Below are positions 23,755-32,463 of a DNA stretch of 64,000 nucleotides, piece after piece (within the stretch, counting starts at the first letter, position 1; every line of letters begins with the position of its first letter). The notes under the pieces are model-generated. The model was not told the origin of the DNA, did no database searches, and saw only the letters and a program-made list of their open reading frames with translations. Location of the stretch: the NCBI GenBank assembly GCA_003020925.1, contig PXRT01000012.1, forward strand, positions 12,191 through 76,190. Reading direction: 5' to 3'. Source of the stretch: Halobacteriales archaeon QS_6_64_34. GTDB taxonomy: Archaea > Halobacteriota > Halobacteria > Halobacteriales > Haloarculaceae. A program made the position numbers and the translations under genes.

Positions 23755-25767
23755 TCATTGCGCCGTCCCGTTGTCGACTGCATCTTCGTTCGTCCAGACG
23801 GTAAAGCGGTTCCGGTCGCCGGTGGTGCGCATCCGGTAGGTGTTGCCCTCGTAGCCGGCGGCCCGAAGCTCCGCCTCGGGCACCGTCGGGTCGAAGTTCT
23901 GGGTGATGATGACCGGCGGCGGATTCTGCGTGGTGAGGGACTCGAGGTTTCGCTCGCTGTTCTCACACTGGACGTCCATCTCCCCCGCCGCGAAGTACCA
24001 CGGCAGCGGGAGGGCGTTGTACCACATCATGCAGGTCGGCCGGTTGTTCCGGTAAGCGTCGTCCCAGCTGTCCCGGTCCGGACCGACGTAGGCGTTGTGA
24101 CGGTCGAACTCTGAGCCCGACTCGCCGTAGTAGACCACCACGTCCGTCGAACCGGTGTTTGCCGCTGCGAGTCGCCCCATCTCCCGGAGTTCGCCTTTGA
24201 GCTCCGCGTTGGGCTGGGCGTACTGAACCATCGGGTTGCTCTCCTCGGTAGTGTTCGTATACACCTGCCCGACACCGGCCTGAGCGACCAGCAGCGAGAG
24301 GGCCACGAGGACGAGCGTGGCGCTGCCAAAGCGGGAGACGTCCCCGGTTGCGAGTGATTTCGAGCCCCACCGGACGACGGCGGCGAGCGCGACCGCCGCC
24401 GGCACCGCGAGTGGGACGACCATGTGGACGGCGAGCCAGGGCGCGCCGATGTCGGTCCCCAGCGGGTAGCCGAAAATGGAGACAAAGCCGGCATAGAAAC
24501 AGAAGGGAATCAGGTGGCGGGGTGACGTGGCGCTCAGGCGGTCGAGGACGTAGCCCACGGCGGCGAGTGCCGCCACCGCACGGGACCCCTGTACCAGCGC
24601 ACCGGTCGACGTCCAGAAGTGCGTCATATAGGTGTCACGGGACTTCTCCGTGCCCGGTTCCAGCCAGTTGCCCCACTGGTCGACGACGCGGTCGACCGTT
24701 GTCTCCAGCAGTTGGCTGAACAGTGTCGGGTTCGTGATGCCCTCCCAGAACCCGACGTAGCCGGGAGCTGTCGCCGCGATGGCCGGATGACTCTCGATAC
24801 CGTCGATACCGGCGCCACGGGGCGCGTAGAAGAACAGCGAGACGAACCCGAAGACGACGAGCGCGAGGAAAACGTGGCCGAGGTAGGCGCCGGCGGTCAA
24901 CAGCGCGTCGTCGTGGCGGTCCCGGAAGCCCCGAAAGAGACCGACGACCAGACCGATATCGCCTTTTACCCGACCGACGACGCGGTTCCGGACAGCGCGG
25001 GCGGATGGGGGGCCGGTCGCGAATTCGACCGGGCCGTACTGCTCGGGGAGAATATCGGTTGCGGTGTCGTTGACCCGCCGGGGGAGCACGAAGCCGAGCG
25101 CGTCGCAAAAGCCGTTGGGGAGAACCAGGAGCTTCGCCAGCAGCAGGCCGGTGGCGCCGAGCCAGGTCAGAACGTAGACGAGTGCGTTCTCCTTCGAGGC
25201 AAAGCCGAGTGCGAGGAAGACGGCGGCGGCGTACATGTAGCGCGGTTTCCGGGTGTCATAGAGGCGAACGAGGAAGGCAAAGGCGGTAAACATGAACGCC
25301 GCGACGAGGACGTCGCTGCGCATGAACCGCGAGTAGTACAGCAACACGGGGTCCAGGGCAAAGAGCACGGCGAGGGCGACGATTTCGCTGCGACGCAGGT
25401 GCTCACGGAGGAGCAGCGCCGTCAGGGGGAGCAGGCCGCCGACCGCCGCGACGGGCAGGCGCATCGCGAAGTCGGTGGGACCGACGAGCCCGAACAGCCA
25501 TCGGTCGACGTGCTGGATGAAGGGGCCGTGGATGATGTACCGGTAGGCGAAGTTGCCCGTCTCGCCGTAGTGCCAGGCCCAGTAGGCCACCCGGCCCTCG
25601 TCGAAGTGGGCCACGCGGTAGCCGAGGGAAACGACGCGGAGCCCGAACGCGAGAAGCGTGATGGCGACGACCAGTTTCACGGTCGCGTGGCTGTCGCCGT
25701 CGAGCCACGACTGACCACGGCGACGGAACCGCTGGAGGGCGGGTACCACACCGCTCGACGTAGACAT
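23755..25767 (-). CDS. Agl23-like multi-pass membrane protein (GT39/PMT-type fold)
   Basis: This ~670-residue integral membrane protein has about a dozen hydrophobic segments. The first extracellular loop carries VAHFDEGRVAYWAW, where an acidic pair after the first helix is typical of PMT/ArnT-type glycosyltransferases, followed by GPFIQHVDRWLF. The set matches the haloarchaeal family annotated as flippase activity-associated Agl23, linked to N-glycosylation lipid carriers; that assignment is from memory. The C-terminal soluble part contains VVYYGESGSEFDRHNAYVG. I choose the ATG at 25767, about 28 bp from a TTCTAATCC element, over the TTG at 25779. Confidence 0.75.
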   Translation of the reverse strand: MSTSSGVVPALQRFRRRGQSWLDGDSHATVKLVVAITLLAFGLRVVSLGYRVAHFDEGRVAYWAWHYGETGNFAYRYIIHGPFIQHVDRWLFGLVGPTDFAMRLPVAAVGGLLPLTALLLREHLRRSEIVALAVLFALDPVLLYYSRFMRSDVLVAAFMFTAFAFLVRLYDTRKPRYMYAAAVFLALGFASKENALVYVLTWLGATGLLLAKLLVLPNGFCDALGFVLPRRVNDTATDILPEQYGPVEFATGPPSARAVRNRVVGRVKGDIGLVVGLFRGFRDRHDDALLTAGAYLGHVFLALVVFGFVSLFFYAPRGAGIDGIESHPAIAATAPGYVGFWEGITNPTLFSQLLETTVDRVVDQWGNWLEPGTEKSRDTYMTHFWTSTGALVQGSRAVAALAAVGYVLDRLSATSPRHLIPFCFYAGFVSIFGYPLGTDIGAPWLAVHMVVPLAVPAAVALAAVVRWGSKSLATGDVSRFGSATLVLVALSLLVAQAGVGQVYTNTTEESNPMVQYAQPNAELKGELREMGRLAAANTGSTDVVVYYGESGSEFDRHNAYVGPDRDSWDDAYRNNRPTCMMWYNALPLPWYFAAGEMDVQCENSERNLESLTTQNPPPVIITQNFDPTVPEAELRAAGYEGNTYRMRTTGDRNRFTVWTNEDAVDNGTAQ

Positions 25768-25858
25768 TACCGGGTCCAAGACGAGCGGGGATTAGAATCT
25801 TTCTGGTTTCCCGACACGGAACGGTAGTTCTTTACGCGCGAGCGCCACCCACACAGGT

Positions 25859-26263
25859 ATGGTGCAGCTCGGACTGGTCGTCGCTCAGTACGACAAACAC
25901 GGGGACGTCATCGACGCGATGTACGAGTCGGCGCGCGCGGCCGCCGATGACGCCGGCGCCGACATCGTGGAGACGCTGACGGTTCCCGGGGCCTACGATA
26001 CGCCGCTTGCAGCCGACCGGCTGGCACGCTTAGACGACATCGAGGCCGTCGCGGTACTCGGCGTCGTCATCGAGGGCGACACCGACCACGACAAGGTCAT
26101 CACCGACGCCGCCGCCCGGGGACTGACTGACGTATCCCTCAAGCGGGACACCCCCGTCACGCTGGGTATCATCGGACCGGGCATGAGCAAGGACGAAGCC
26201 GAGGCCCGAACCCACAAGGGTAGAACGGCCGTCACGAGCGCCATCGAACTCGCAAAACTATGA
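25859..26263 (+). CDS. ribH: 6,7-dimethyl-8-ribityllumazine synthase
   Basis: This 134-residue enzyme condenses the ribityl-pyrimidinedione with dihydroxybutanone phosphate in riboflavin synthesis. Visible family motifs are LTVPGAYDTPLAA (substrate-binding loop), VAVLGVVIEGDTDHDKVI and TPVTLGIIGPGMSKDEAEAR. It is short, as in archaeal lumazine synthases. Its stop overlaps the ATG of the aminotransferase gene. Another flavin gene, ribL, is 1.4 kb away, so flavin metabolism is loosely clustered here. Confidence 0.94.
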   Translation: MVQLGLVVAQYDKHGDVIDAMYESARAAADDAGADIVETLTVPGAYDTPLAADRLARLDDIEAVAVLGVVIEGDTDHDKVITDAAARGLTDVSLKRDTPVTLGIIGPGMSKDEAEARTHKGRTAVTSAIELAKL

Positions 26264-27513
26264 CTATGGACTTCGCTTCACGGGTCGGACGTGTAGAGCC
26301 GAGCGCGACACTCGCAATCAGCAACAAGGCCGCCCAGTTGGAGGCCGAGGGCAAGGACGTCGTCGACCTGAGCGTCGGCGAACCGGACTTCGACACGCCG
26401 GAAAACATCAAAGACGCCGCCAAGGACGCGCTGGACGCGGGCCACACCGGCTACACCTCCTCGAACGGGATTCCACAGCTCAAGGAAGCAATCGCCGAGA
26501 AGCTCCACGACGACGGCCTGACACAGTACGGCCCCGACAATCTCATCGTCACGCCCGGCGGCAAGCAGGCCCTCTATGAAATCTTCCAGACCCTCATCGA
26601 CGGTGATGACGGGTCACACCCGTCATCAGGTGGGACGTCGTCCGACTCTGGCGACGAGGTCGCGCTGCTCGACCCGGCGTGGGTCTCCTACGAGGCGATG
26701 GTGAAACTCGCCGGCGGCTCGCTGACACGCGTCGACACCGCCGCCCACGACTTCCAGCTCGAGGGCGCGCTCGACGACCTCGCGGCCGCAGTGTCGGACG
26801 ACACCGAACTGCTCGTCGTCAACTCCCCGGGGAACCCCCACGGCGCGGTCTACTCCCGGGACGCCCTCGAAGGGGTGCGGGACCTCGCCGTCGAACACGA
26901 TATCACCGTCATCTCCGACGAGATTTACAAGGAAATTACCTACGACGGTGCCGAAGCCATCTCACTCGGTACCCTTGAGGGCATGGCGGACAGGACCGTG
27001 ACGCTGAACGGCTTCTCGAAGGCCTACGCGATGACCGGCTGGCGGCTGGGCTACTTCGCCGGCCCCGAGGAACTGGTCTCCCAGGCTGGCAAGGTCCACT
27101 CCCACTCTGTCTCCTGTGCGGTGAACTTCGTCCAGCACGCCGGTGTCGAGGCCATCACGAACACCGACGAGGCCGTCGAGGAGATGCGCCGGGCGTTTGC
27201 CGAGCGCCGCGAGTTCCTGATGGGCCTCTTCGAAGACCACGGCGTCCACGTCCCGGAACCGCAGGGTGCCTTTTATATGATGCCCGAAATCGCGCCCGAC
27301 GGGGACAGCGAGTCGCGGAGCGGCTCGGACAGTCTCCCGGTGGAACCGGGTGACGATACCGAGTGGTGCGATAAGGCCATCTCGGAGGCACAGGTCGCGA
27401 CCGTCCCGGGGAGTGCCTTCGGGACACCCGGCTACGCGCGTATCTCGTATGCCAACAGCAAGGAGCGACTCGAAGAGGCGGTCGACCGCCTGGCCGAACA
27501 CGACCTGATATAA
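26260..27513 (+). CDS. aspC: Aspartate-type aminotransferase (class I, PLP)
   Basis: This 417-residue enzyme has VVDLSVGEPDFDTPE, SPGNPHGAVYS, SDEIYKEITYDG and Schiff-base Lys254 in NGFSKAYAMTG, with RISYANS near the end. The likely reaction is transamination between aspartate (or another amino acid) and 2-oxoglutarate. Two hydrophilic in-frame inserts stand out: DGSHPSSGGTSSDSG (about 115-130), encoded across a perfect inverted repeat, and DGDSESRSGSDSLPVEPGDD (about 346-366). Both would sit on surface loops. It is coupled to ribH by ATGA. A T7 tract follows the stop. Confidence 0.9.
   Translation: MTMDFASRVGRVEPSATLAISNKAAQLEAEGKDVVDLSVGEPDFDTPENIKDAAKDALDAGHTGYTSSNGIPQLKEAIAEKLHDDGLTQYGPDNLIVTPGGKQALYEIFQTLIDGDDGSHPSSGGTSSDSGDEVALLDPAWVSYEAMVKLAGGSLTRVDTAAHDFQLEGALDDLAAAVSDDTELLVVNSPGNPHGAVYSRDALEGVRDLAVEHDITVISDEIYKEITYDGAEAISLGTLEGMADRTVTLNGFSKAYAMTGWRLGYFAGPEELVSQAGKVHSHSVSCAVNFVQHAGVEAITNTDEAVEEMRRAFAERREFLMGLFEDHGVHVPEPQGAFYMMPEIAPDGDSESRSGSDSLPVEPGDDTEWCDKAISEAQVATVPGSAFGTPGYARISYANSKERLEEAVDRLAEHDLI
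26604..26628. repeat. Perfect 11-bp inverted repeat inside the aminotransferase gene
   Basis: TGATGACGGGT and ACCCGTCATCA are separated by CAC. The palindrome lies exactly in a hydrophilic insert of the protein. It keeps the reading frame and ends at the start of a Ser/Gly-rich stretch. It may be a scar of a small palindromic element. Confidence 0.6.
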
Positions 27514-27526
27514 GAGCGTCAACTGT

Positions 27527-27533
27527 TTTTTTA
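27527..27533 (+). terminator. T7 tract downstream of ribH-aspC
   Basis: A run of seven T follows the aminotransferase stop by about 14 bases. Archaeal RNA polymerase terminates at such tracts. The next gene is on the opposite strand, which agrees with an operon end here. Confidence 0.55.
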
Positions 27534-27663
27534 CCGTCGACCGTTTGAGGGGTTGGTACCCCAGACAGACGTGCCGTGTTGTCCCTGGCCGCCGGTGGCA
27601 CGGACGAGTCCACCGTCTCGACGGCGGGGCAGACGGCTACGCGCCGCACCGACGGGTAGCCGA

Positions 27664-28095
27664 CTACACGTCCCGCTCAGACAGAATCCGGTCGATGATG
27701 CGCCCGGTCGAGAGCAGTCGGTCGGCGTCGTCCCTGTCAAGTGGGCTGGCCCGCCGAATCTCGCAGTCGATACCCCGGTCGGCCAGCGCTTCGCCCAGGC
27801 GCTTCTCGTCGTGGTGCTGGTCGTATCCGAGCGCGATGACGTCGGGGTCGATGCGCTCGATAGGAACGAAGATGTCCTCGGGGTGGCCGAGATGGGCCTC
27901 GTCGACGGGTTTCAGCGCCGCTACCATCTCGTGCCGTTGCTCGTCGGGCACCACCGGCGGCGTCTTGTGCGTGACGTTTGCCGAGCGGGCGATGATGACG
28001 TGTAATTCCGAGCCCATCTCGGCGGCATCTCGCAGATAGTGGACGTGACCGGGGTGGAGCAGGTCGAAGGTACCCTGTGCGACGACCCGTGTCAC
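27664..28095 (-). CDS. ribL: FAD synthetase RibL (cytidylyltransferase-like)
   Basis: This 143-residue nucleotidyltransferase has [14 protein letters not shown] with the HPGH catalytic motif near residues 14-17, and [10 protein letters not shown] as the ISSTR-like C-terminal motif. In archaea RibL adenylates FMN to make FAD. The start is GTG at 28095, overlapping the TGA of the upstream JAMM gene. The nearby ribH supports a flavin role. A glycerol-3-phosphate cytidylyltransferase is the main alternative in this superfamily. Confidence 0.85.
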   Translation of the reverse strand: MTRVVAQGTFDLLHPGHVHYLRDAAEMGSELHVIIARSANVTHKTPPVVPDEQRHEMVAALKPVDEAHLGHPEDIFVPIERIDPDVIALGYDQHHDEKRLGEALADRGIDCEIRRASPLDRDDADRLLSTGRIIDRILSERDV

Positions 28096-28589
28096 GAGTC
28101 GAACTCCTCCTCGCGCAGTTCCCGGTCGATGTCGTGCTGGTCGAAATCGAAAAACGCCTCCTCGGGCGGGTCGATATCCAGAACGGGGAGGTCGACTGGC
28201 TCGCCGTCGTTGTCGAAGGCCTGCCAGTCGTCGGGCCCGTACGGGTAGCCCACGATGATGTGGACGTCACCACGGCCGAAGGTCGCCAGGTCGGCGTCGC
28301 TCGGTCCGAGCACGCCGTTCGGGTGGGAGTGAATCGATCCCGCCGCGCGCATGTCGTTTGGCACCATGCTCGTCTTGACCGTCGCACTCACGGGATTGGA
28401 TTCGGTCCCCGGGATGACGAGCACGTCCGTCAGGACGGTCCCGTCCCGGTCGAGGCCGACTTTCCGGGCTTTGTCGCCTCGGAGCAGCCCCATGTACTCG
28501 TTCGGATGCGTATCCTCGGACGCGGCCCGCGCAAAGTCCAGTGCCGACTCGGCGATGCCGAGAATCTCACCCGAGCGAAACAGCCCCAT
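28092..28589 (-). CDS. JAMM/MPN+ metalloprotease (Mov34 family)
   Basis: This 165-residue protein has a complete JAMM zinc site: HSHP with His87 and His89, then Ser97 and Asp100 in GPSDAD, and Glu31 in PNEYMGLL as the probable general base. Archaeal JAMM proteases remove SAMP modifiers (desampylation) or act on related isopeptide bonds; the exact substrate is not readable. The start at 28589 leaves [11 protein letters not shown] as N-terminus; longer forms would run into the divergent promoter region. It is first in a two-gene unit with ribL. Confidence 0.88.
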   Translation of the reverse strand: MGLFRSGEILGIAESALDFARAASEDTHPNEYMGLLRGDKARKVGLDRDGTVLTDVLVIPGTESNPVSATVKTSMVPNDMRAAGSIHSHPNGVLGPSDADLATFGRGDVHIIVGYPYGPDDWQAFDNDGEPVDLPVLDIDPPEEAFFDFDQHDIDRELREEEFDS

Positions 28590-28704
28590 GTACGACGATG
28601 GGTGCGGGCCGCTTCTAAGGATTGCGCTCTGGGACTGGTTCGCTCCCCTGGCGACACCAGCCATTTCGAAGAGTACAAAACGGCGAGTGTCGAAGTGATG
28701 CCAA

Positions 28705-30618
28705 ATGTCTTCGCCAACTGGCACCGACGACGGTGCCGAGGTTCCCGACGCGGGAGCGGTCGTCTACGATCTCGCTTCGGGCTGTACCGCTGACGATGTC
28801 GACGTGGGTTCGCGCTACCGCGCGACAGTCAACGGCGTCGTCGACTACGGGGTCTTCATCGACCTCTCCGATGCCGTCTCCGGACTGGTCCACGACTCGA
28901 ATCTCCTGGGTAGCTACGAGGAAGGCGACCAGCTGGTCGTCGAACTGGGCGAGGTGCGCTCTGACGGCGACATGAGCTTCGAGGAGGTCGAGGTGACCGA
29001 CTACGAGACCGAACACGTCCCCCACGGGACTGCCGCGAAAGTCGCCGACCTCGCCGATGCAACGGGCGACACTGTTGTCGTCGAGGGACAGGTCGTCCAG
29101 ATAAAACAGACCGGCGGCCCAACCATCTTTCAGGTCCGGGACGGCACCGGTGTGGTCCCGTGTGCGGCCTTCGAGGAGGCCGGCGTCCGCGCGCACTCTG
29201 CCGTCGAAATCGACGACATCGTTCGCGTATCCGGTCGAGCCGAGGAGCGCAACGGCGGCGTCCAGATGGAAGTCGACGCCCTGGCGCGACTGGACGGCGA
29301 CGAGGGGGCCGCTATCGACGCGGACCTCGCCGAGGCCCTCGAAGCGGCGGCCGAGCCGGCGGATATCGACCCGCTCGTGGAGTGGCCCGCCTTCGAGAAG
29401 CTGTGGGACGACCTTCGACAGGTCGCCACCGAACTCCGAAAGACCGTCCTCGAGGGGCGCCCGATTCGGATGCGCCACCACGCCGACGGCGACGGCCTCT
29501 GTGCGAGCGTCCCGCTTCAGGTCGCCCTCGAGCGGTTCATCGCCGACCACTACGAGGACAGCGACGCACCGCAACACCTCCTCAAGCGACTGCCGAGCAA
29601 GGCACCGTACTACGAGATGGAGGACGTCACCCGGGACCTGAACTTCGCCCTCGAGGACCGAACCCGCCACGGCCAGAAGCTCCCGATGGTCTTGATGCTG
29701 GACAACGGGTCGACCGAGGAGGACACGCCCGCGTATCGGAACCTCCGGCACTACGACATCCCCGTTGTCGTCGTCGACCACCACCACCCCGACCCCGAGG
29801 CCGTCGAGCCGCTCATCGCCGAACACGTCAACCCCTACCTCCACGACGAGGACTACCGCATCACCACCGGGATGATGTGTGTCGAACTGGCCCGGATGAT
29901 AGCGCCGGACCTCACCGAGGAGCTCCAGCACGTCCCCGCCGTCGCCGGCCTCTCGGACCGCTCGGAGGGCGAGGCGATGCCCGACTATCTCGAACTGGCC
30001 GAGGAGAAAGGGTACGACGAAGCTGCCCTCAGAGATATCGGCGAGGCGCTCGACTACGCGACCCACTGGCTGCGCTACAGCTCCGGCGAGCAGCTCATCA
30101 CCGACGTCCTGAACGTCGACTGCGACGACCGCGACCGCCACGGCGAACTCGTCGACTCCCTCGCCGAGAAAGCCGAGCGCGACGTCGACCAGCAACTCGA
30201 GGCCGCGATGGAACACGTCGACCACGAGCGCCTGGACAACGATGCCCACCTCTACCGGATAGACGTCGAGAACCACGCGTACCGATTCACGTACCCCGCG
30301 CCGGGGAAGACGACCGGTGAGATTCACGACGCGAAAGTCGCCGAGACCGGCGACCCCGTCATCACCATCGGTTACGGGCCGGACTTCGCCGTCCTCCGGT
30401 CGGACGGCGTCCGGCTCGACATCCCCCGCTACGTCACGGAACTGACCGAGGAAGTCGACGGCGGCGGCGTCTCCGGCGGCGGCCACCTCGTCGTCGGCTC
30501 CATCAAGTTCGTCAAGGGGATGCGGCGCGAGGTCATCGACGCCCTGGTCGAGAAGATGGCCGACGCGGAACTCGACGAGGACCTCGCGAGTTCGACGGCG
30601 CTACCCGACGACGTCTAA
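28705..30618 (+). CDS. DHH-family phosphoesterase with S1 and OB domains (RecJ-like)
   Basis: This 637-residue protein has an S1-like domain at about 38-95 (GSRYRATVNGVVDYGVFIDLSD), an OB-fold (about 105-185, VVVEGQVVQIKQTGGPTIFQVRDGTG), then a DHH phosphoesterase core with HADGDGLCAS (about 258-267) and VVVDHHHPDP (about 356-365), and a DHHA1 C-terminal part with VSGGGHLVVGS (about 589-599). All metal ligands appear present, so it should be an active single-strand nuclease or nanoRNase-like enzyme for RNA or DNA. It is divergent from the JAMM gene and monocistronic. Confidence 0.88.
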   Translation: MSSPTGTDDGAEVPDAGAVVYDLASGCTADDVDVGSRYRATVNGVVDYGVFIDLSDAVSGLVHDSNLLGSYEEGDQLVVELGEVRSDGDMSFEEVEVTDYETEHVPHGTAAKVADLADATGDTVVVEGQVVQIKQTGGPTIFQVRDGTGVVPCAAFEEAGVRAHSAVEIDDIVRVSGRAEERNGGVQMEVDALARLDGDEGAAIDADLAEALEAAAEPADIDPLVEWPAFEKLWDDLRQVATELRKTVLEGRPIRMRHHADGDGLCASVPLQVALERFIADHYEDSDAPQHLLKRLPSKAPYYEMEDVTRDLNFALEDRTRHGQKLPMVLMLDNGSTEEDTPAYRNLRHYDIPVVVVDHHHPDPEAVEPLIAEHVNPYLHDEDYRITTGMMCVELARMIAPDLTEELQHVPAVAGLSDRSEGEAMPDYLELAEEKGYDEAALRDIGEALDYATHWLRYSSGEQLITDVLNVDCDDRDRHGELVDSLAEKAERDVDQQLEAAMEHVDHERLDNDAHLYRIDVENHAYRFTYPAPGKTTGEIHDAKVAETGDPVITIGYGPDFAVLRSDGVRLDIPRYVTELTEEVDGGGVSGGGHLVVGSIKFVKGMRREVIDALVEKMADAELDEDLASSTALPDDV

Positions 30619-30727
30619 CCGCTACTGCGTACGCATTTGGGGGAGCCGTTCGATTCCTCGGAACTGCTCTGCGGTCCATTTCGTTCACCGTTCCGCCCCG
30701 AGATGTCTCACGGTGTCCGACACCTCG

Positions 30728-32425
30728 TTACCTCGCAAACCTGACCCGCCGAGCGGCGAGTGCGGCGACGACCAGCGCACCGGCGACGGCGGCCGCGATG
30801 CCGAGCGGGACCGAGGGTCGCCCGCCGCCCCAGTCCCGTTCGAACACGCGGCCGAAGTAGTCGGCGACGGCAGTCCCGTGTAACACGAGCACCACCTCGC
30901 GGTTCGCCGTCGCGGCCTGTTCGTTCCAGTTGAGGCTTCCCACTATCACGCGGTCGCCGTCGATGACGGCACCCTTGGCGTGTATCTTCTCGTAGCGGTC
31001 CCCGGGGTCGGCGAGTTTCGCCGTCAGGGGCGAGCCGGTTCGGTCGGCCCAGGAGTTGAACTGCTCGGCGGTCTCTCGGTTGTCTTCGCGGACGTACCAC
31101 GCCGAACTCAGGAGGATTCGGACCTCGACGCCCCGCCGTGTGGCCCGACGGAGCGCCCGCAGGAGCGGTTCGTCCCAGCTGCCGACGGTCGGTTGCACCA
31201 CGTCGATTGTGTCGGTGGCGTCGTCGAGTTCGCCGACGAGTGCGGCCTGGGCGTTGTCGGGCGTCACCAGTAGCTCGGTCCGCTCGACGGGGACCGTCGT
31301 CGGGTCGAACCGCGAGGGGTAGCTACCGTTGGCCGGTTCGCCGCGCTGGAACGACCGCCCCTCGCGGAAATCGGCCCACGTGACGGCGTCGCGCCAGCCC
31401 GCGTCCGCGCGAAACGTAGCTGTCAGCCCCCCGACGACGCGTGACTGGTTCGTCGCCACACCCCAGCCACGGCTGCTCGCCCCGCCCGTCCCCGCCGGTT
31501 TCCAGTTCTCGGTCATGACGACCGCTCGGTCGTCCGCGACGACGTATTTGGCGTGGTGGTAGCGGTACCGTACTCGGGGGCCGGCGACGACGCGGACCTC
31601 GATACCCGCCTCGTGGAGCCGGTCGAGCGTGGTCGCCTCGACCCGAGTGCGCCCGCCCGCAGGTTCGCCCTCCAGCAGGACTCGAACGTCGGCGCCGCGA
31701 CGCTGTGTGGCAATCAGTGCGTCGGCGACCCGTTCCGACGAAAGCGTGTAGCCGGCCAGATACACCCGTGAGCTGGCGTTTCGTATCAGTGCAAGCGGCG
31801 CCCCTGGCGCGTCCGGAAGCGTGAACGCTCGGACTTCGCCGGCGGCGCCGGTGACCACCGGCCGGTCCGTCGCGCCAAGCGGTCGCCAGCGGAGCGAGGA
31901 CCCGTTGACGACGCCCACATCGCCCTCCTCTGTGTCACTGTAGCGGACGCTCGCGACCGTACTCCCGTTTCGGCGGAGGGTGACGGTGTCACCCCCGTTG
32001 GCCAGCGACGGGGCGCTGTCTACCCCGACCACGGGGTGGGCGGTGAGGTTCCGGACGCTCTCGGGCGCGTCGGTCACGGCGACGCGGCCGCCCACCGTTC
32101 GGTTCGGCAGCACCGCTGTCGTGTCCCCGTCGCTGACGGCGTAGCGGCCCAGCGCGGTTCCGTTCGGGAGCGCGAGGACGACGAACTCGCCCCGGTCGCC
32201 ACCCCGAACGGGGTCCGGGTAGATAGCGTGGATGGTGGGTTCGGTCACCCCTACGCGCTCGCTCACACTGGGCGACCGGACCGGCGTCTCGGCGGAGCCG
32301 GTCGACCGGACCGACGGTTCCCCCGTCGACGCCGCAGTATCGCCGCCCGCTGTCGGGCCGACGAACCCGGCGGTGACGGTGCCACAGCAGACGAGCGCGA
32401 GGACGAGGAGACGCCGGAATCGCAT
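30728..32425 (-). CDS. Exported phospholipase D-family protein with lamin-tail-like domain
   Basis: This 565-residue protein has an N-terminal Sec-type signal (MRFRRLLVLALVCCGTVTAGFVG) and a C-terminal transmembrane helix followed by RRVRFAR, so it is likely displayed outside the cell. After a Ser/Thr-rich linker comes a lamin-tail-like beta domain (IHAIYPDPVRGGDRGEFVVLALPNG). Two HKD half-sites follow: HHAKYVVADDRAVVMTENW near residue 290 and HAKGAVIDGDRVIVGSLNW near 481, each followed by N-W, as in PLD nucleases. It could cut extracellular DNA or phospholipid; the substrate is inferred only from the fold. Confidence 0.82.
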   Translation of the reverse strand: MRFRRLLVLALVCCGTVTAGFVGPTAGGDTAASTGEPSVRSTGSAETPVRSPSVSERVGVTEPTIHAIYPDPVRGGDRGEFVVLALPNGTALGRYAVSDGDTTAVLPNRTVGGRVAVTDAPESVRNLTAHPVVGVDSAPSLANGGDTVTLRRNGSTVASVRYSDTEEGDVGVVNGSSLRWRPLGATDRPVVTGAAGEVRAFTLPDAPGAPLALIRNASSRVYLAGYTLSSERVADALIATQRRGADVRVLLEGEPAGGRTRVEATTLDRLHEAGIEVRVVAGPRVRYRYHHAKYVVADDRAVVMTENWKPAGTGGASSRGWGVATNQSRVVGGLTATFRADAGWRDAVTWADFREGRSFQRGEPANGSYPSRFDPTTVPVERTELLVTPDNAQAALVGELDDATDTIDVVQPTVGSWDEPLLRALRRATRRGVEVRILLSSAWYVREDNRETAEQFNSWADRTGSPLTAKLADPGDRYEKIHAKGAVIDGDRVIVGSLNWNEQAATANREVVLVLHGTAVADYFGRVFERDWGGGRPSVPLGIAAAVAGALVVAALAARRVRFAR

Positions 32426-32463
32426 CGGCGGTGCTGGGCCCGCCTTCGGTCAAAAAGGTACGG

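Noticed and set aside
28615-30486. 623-codon minus-strand open frame opposite the DHH protein
   Set aside because: Shadow frame; the plus strand encodes S1, OB and DHH domains with intact motifs.
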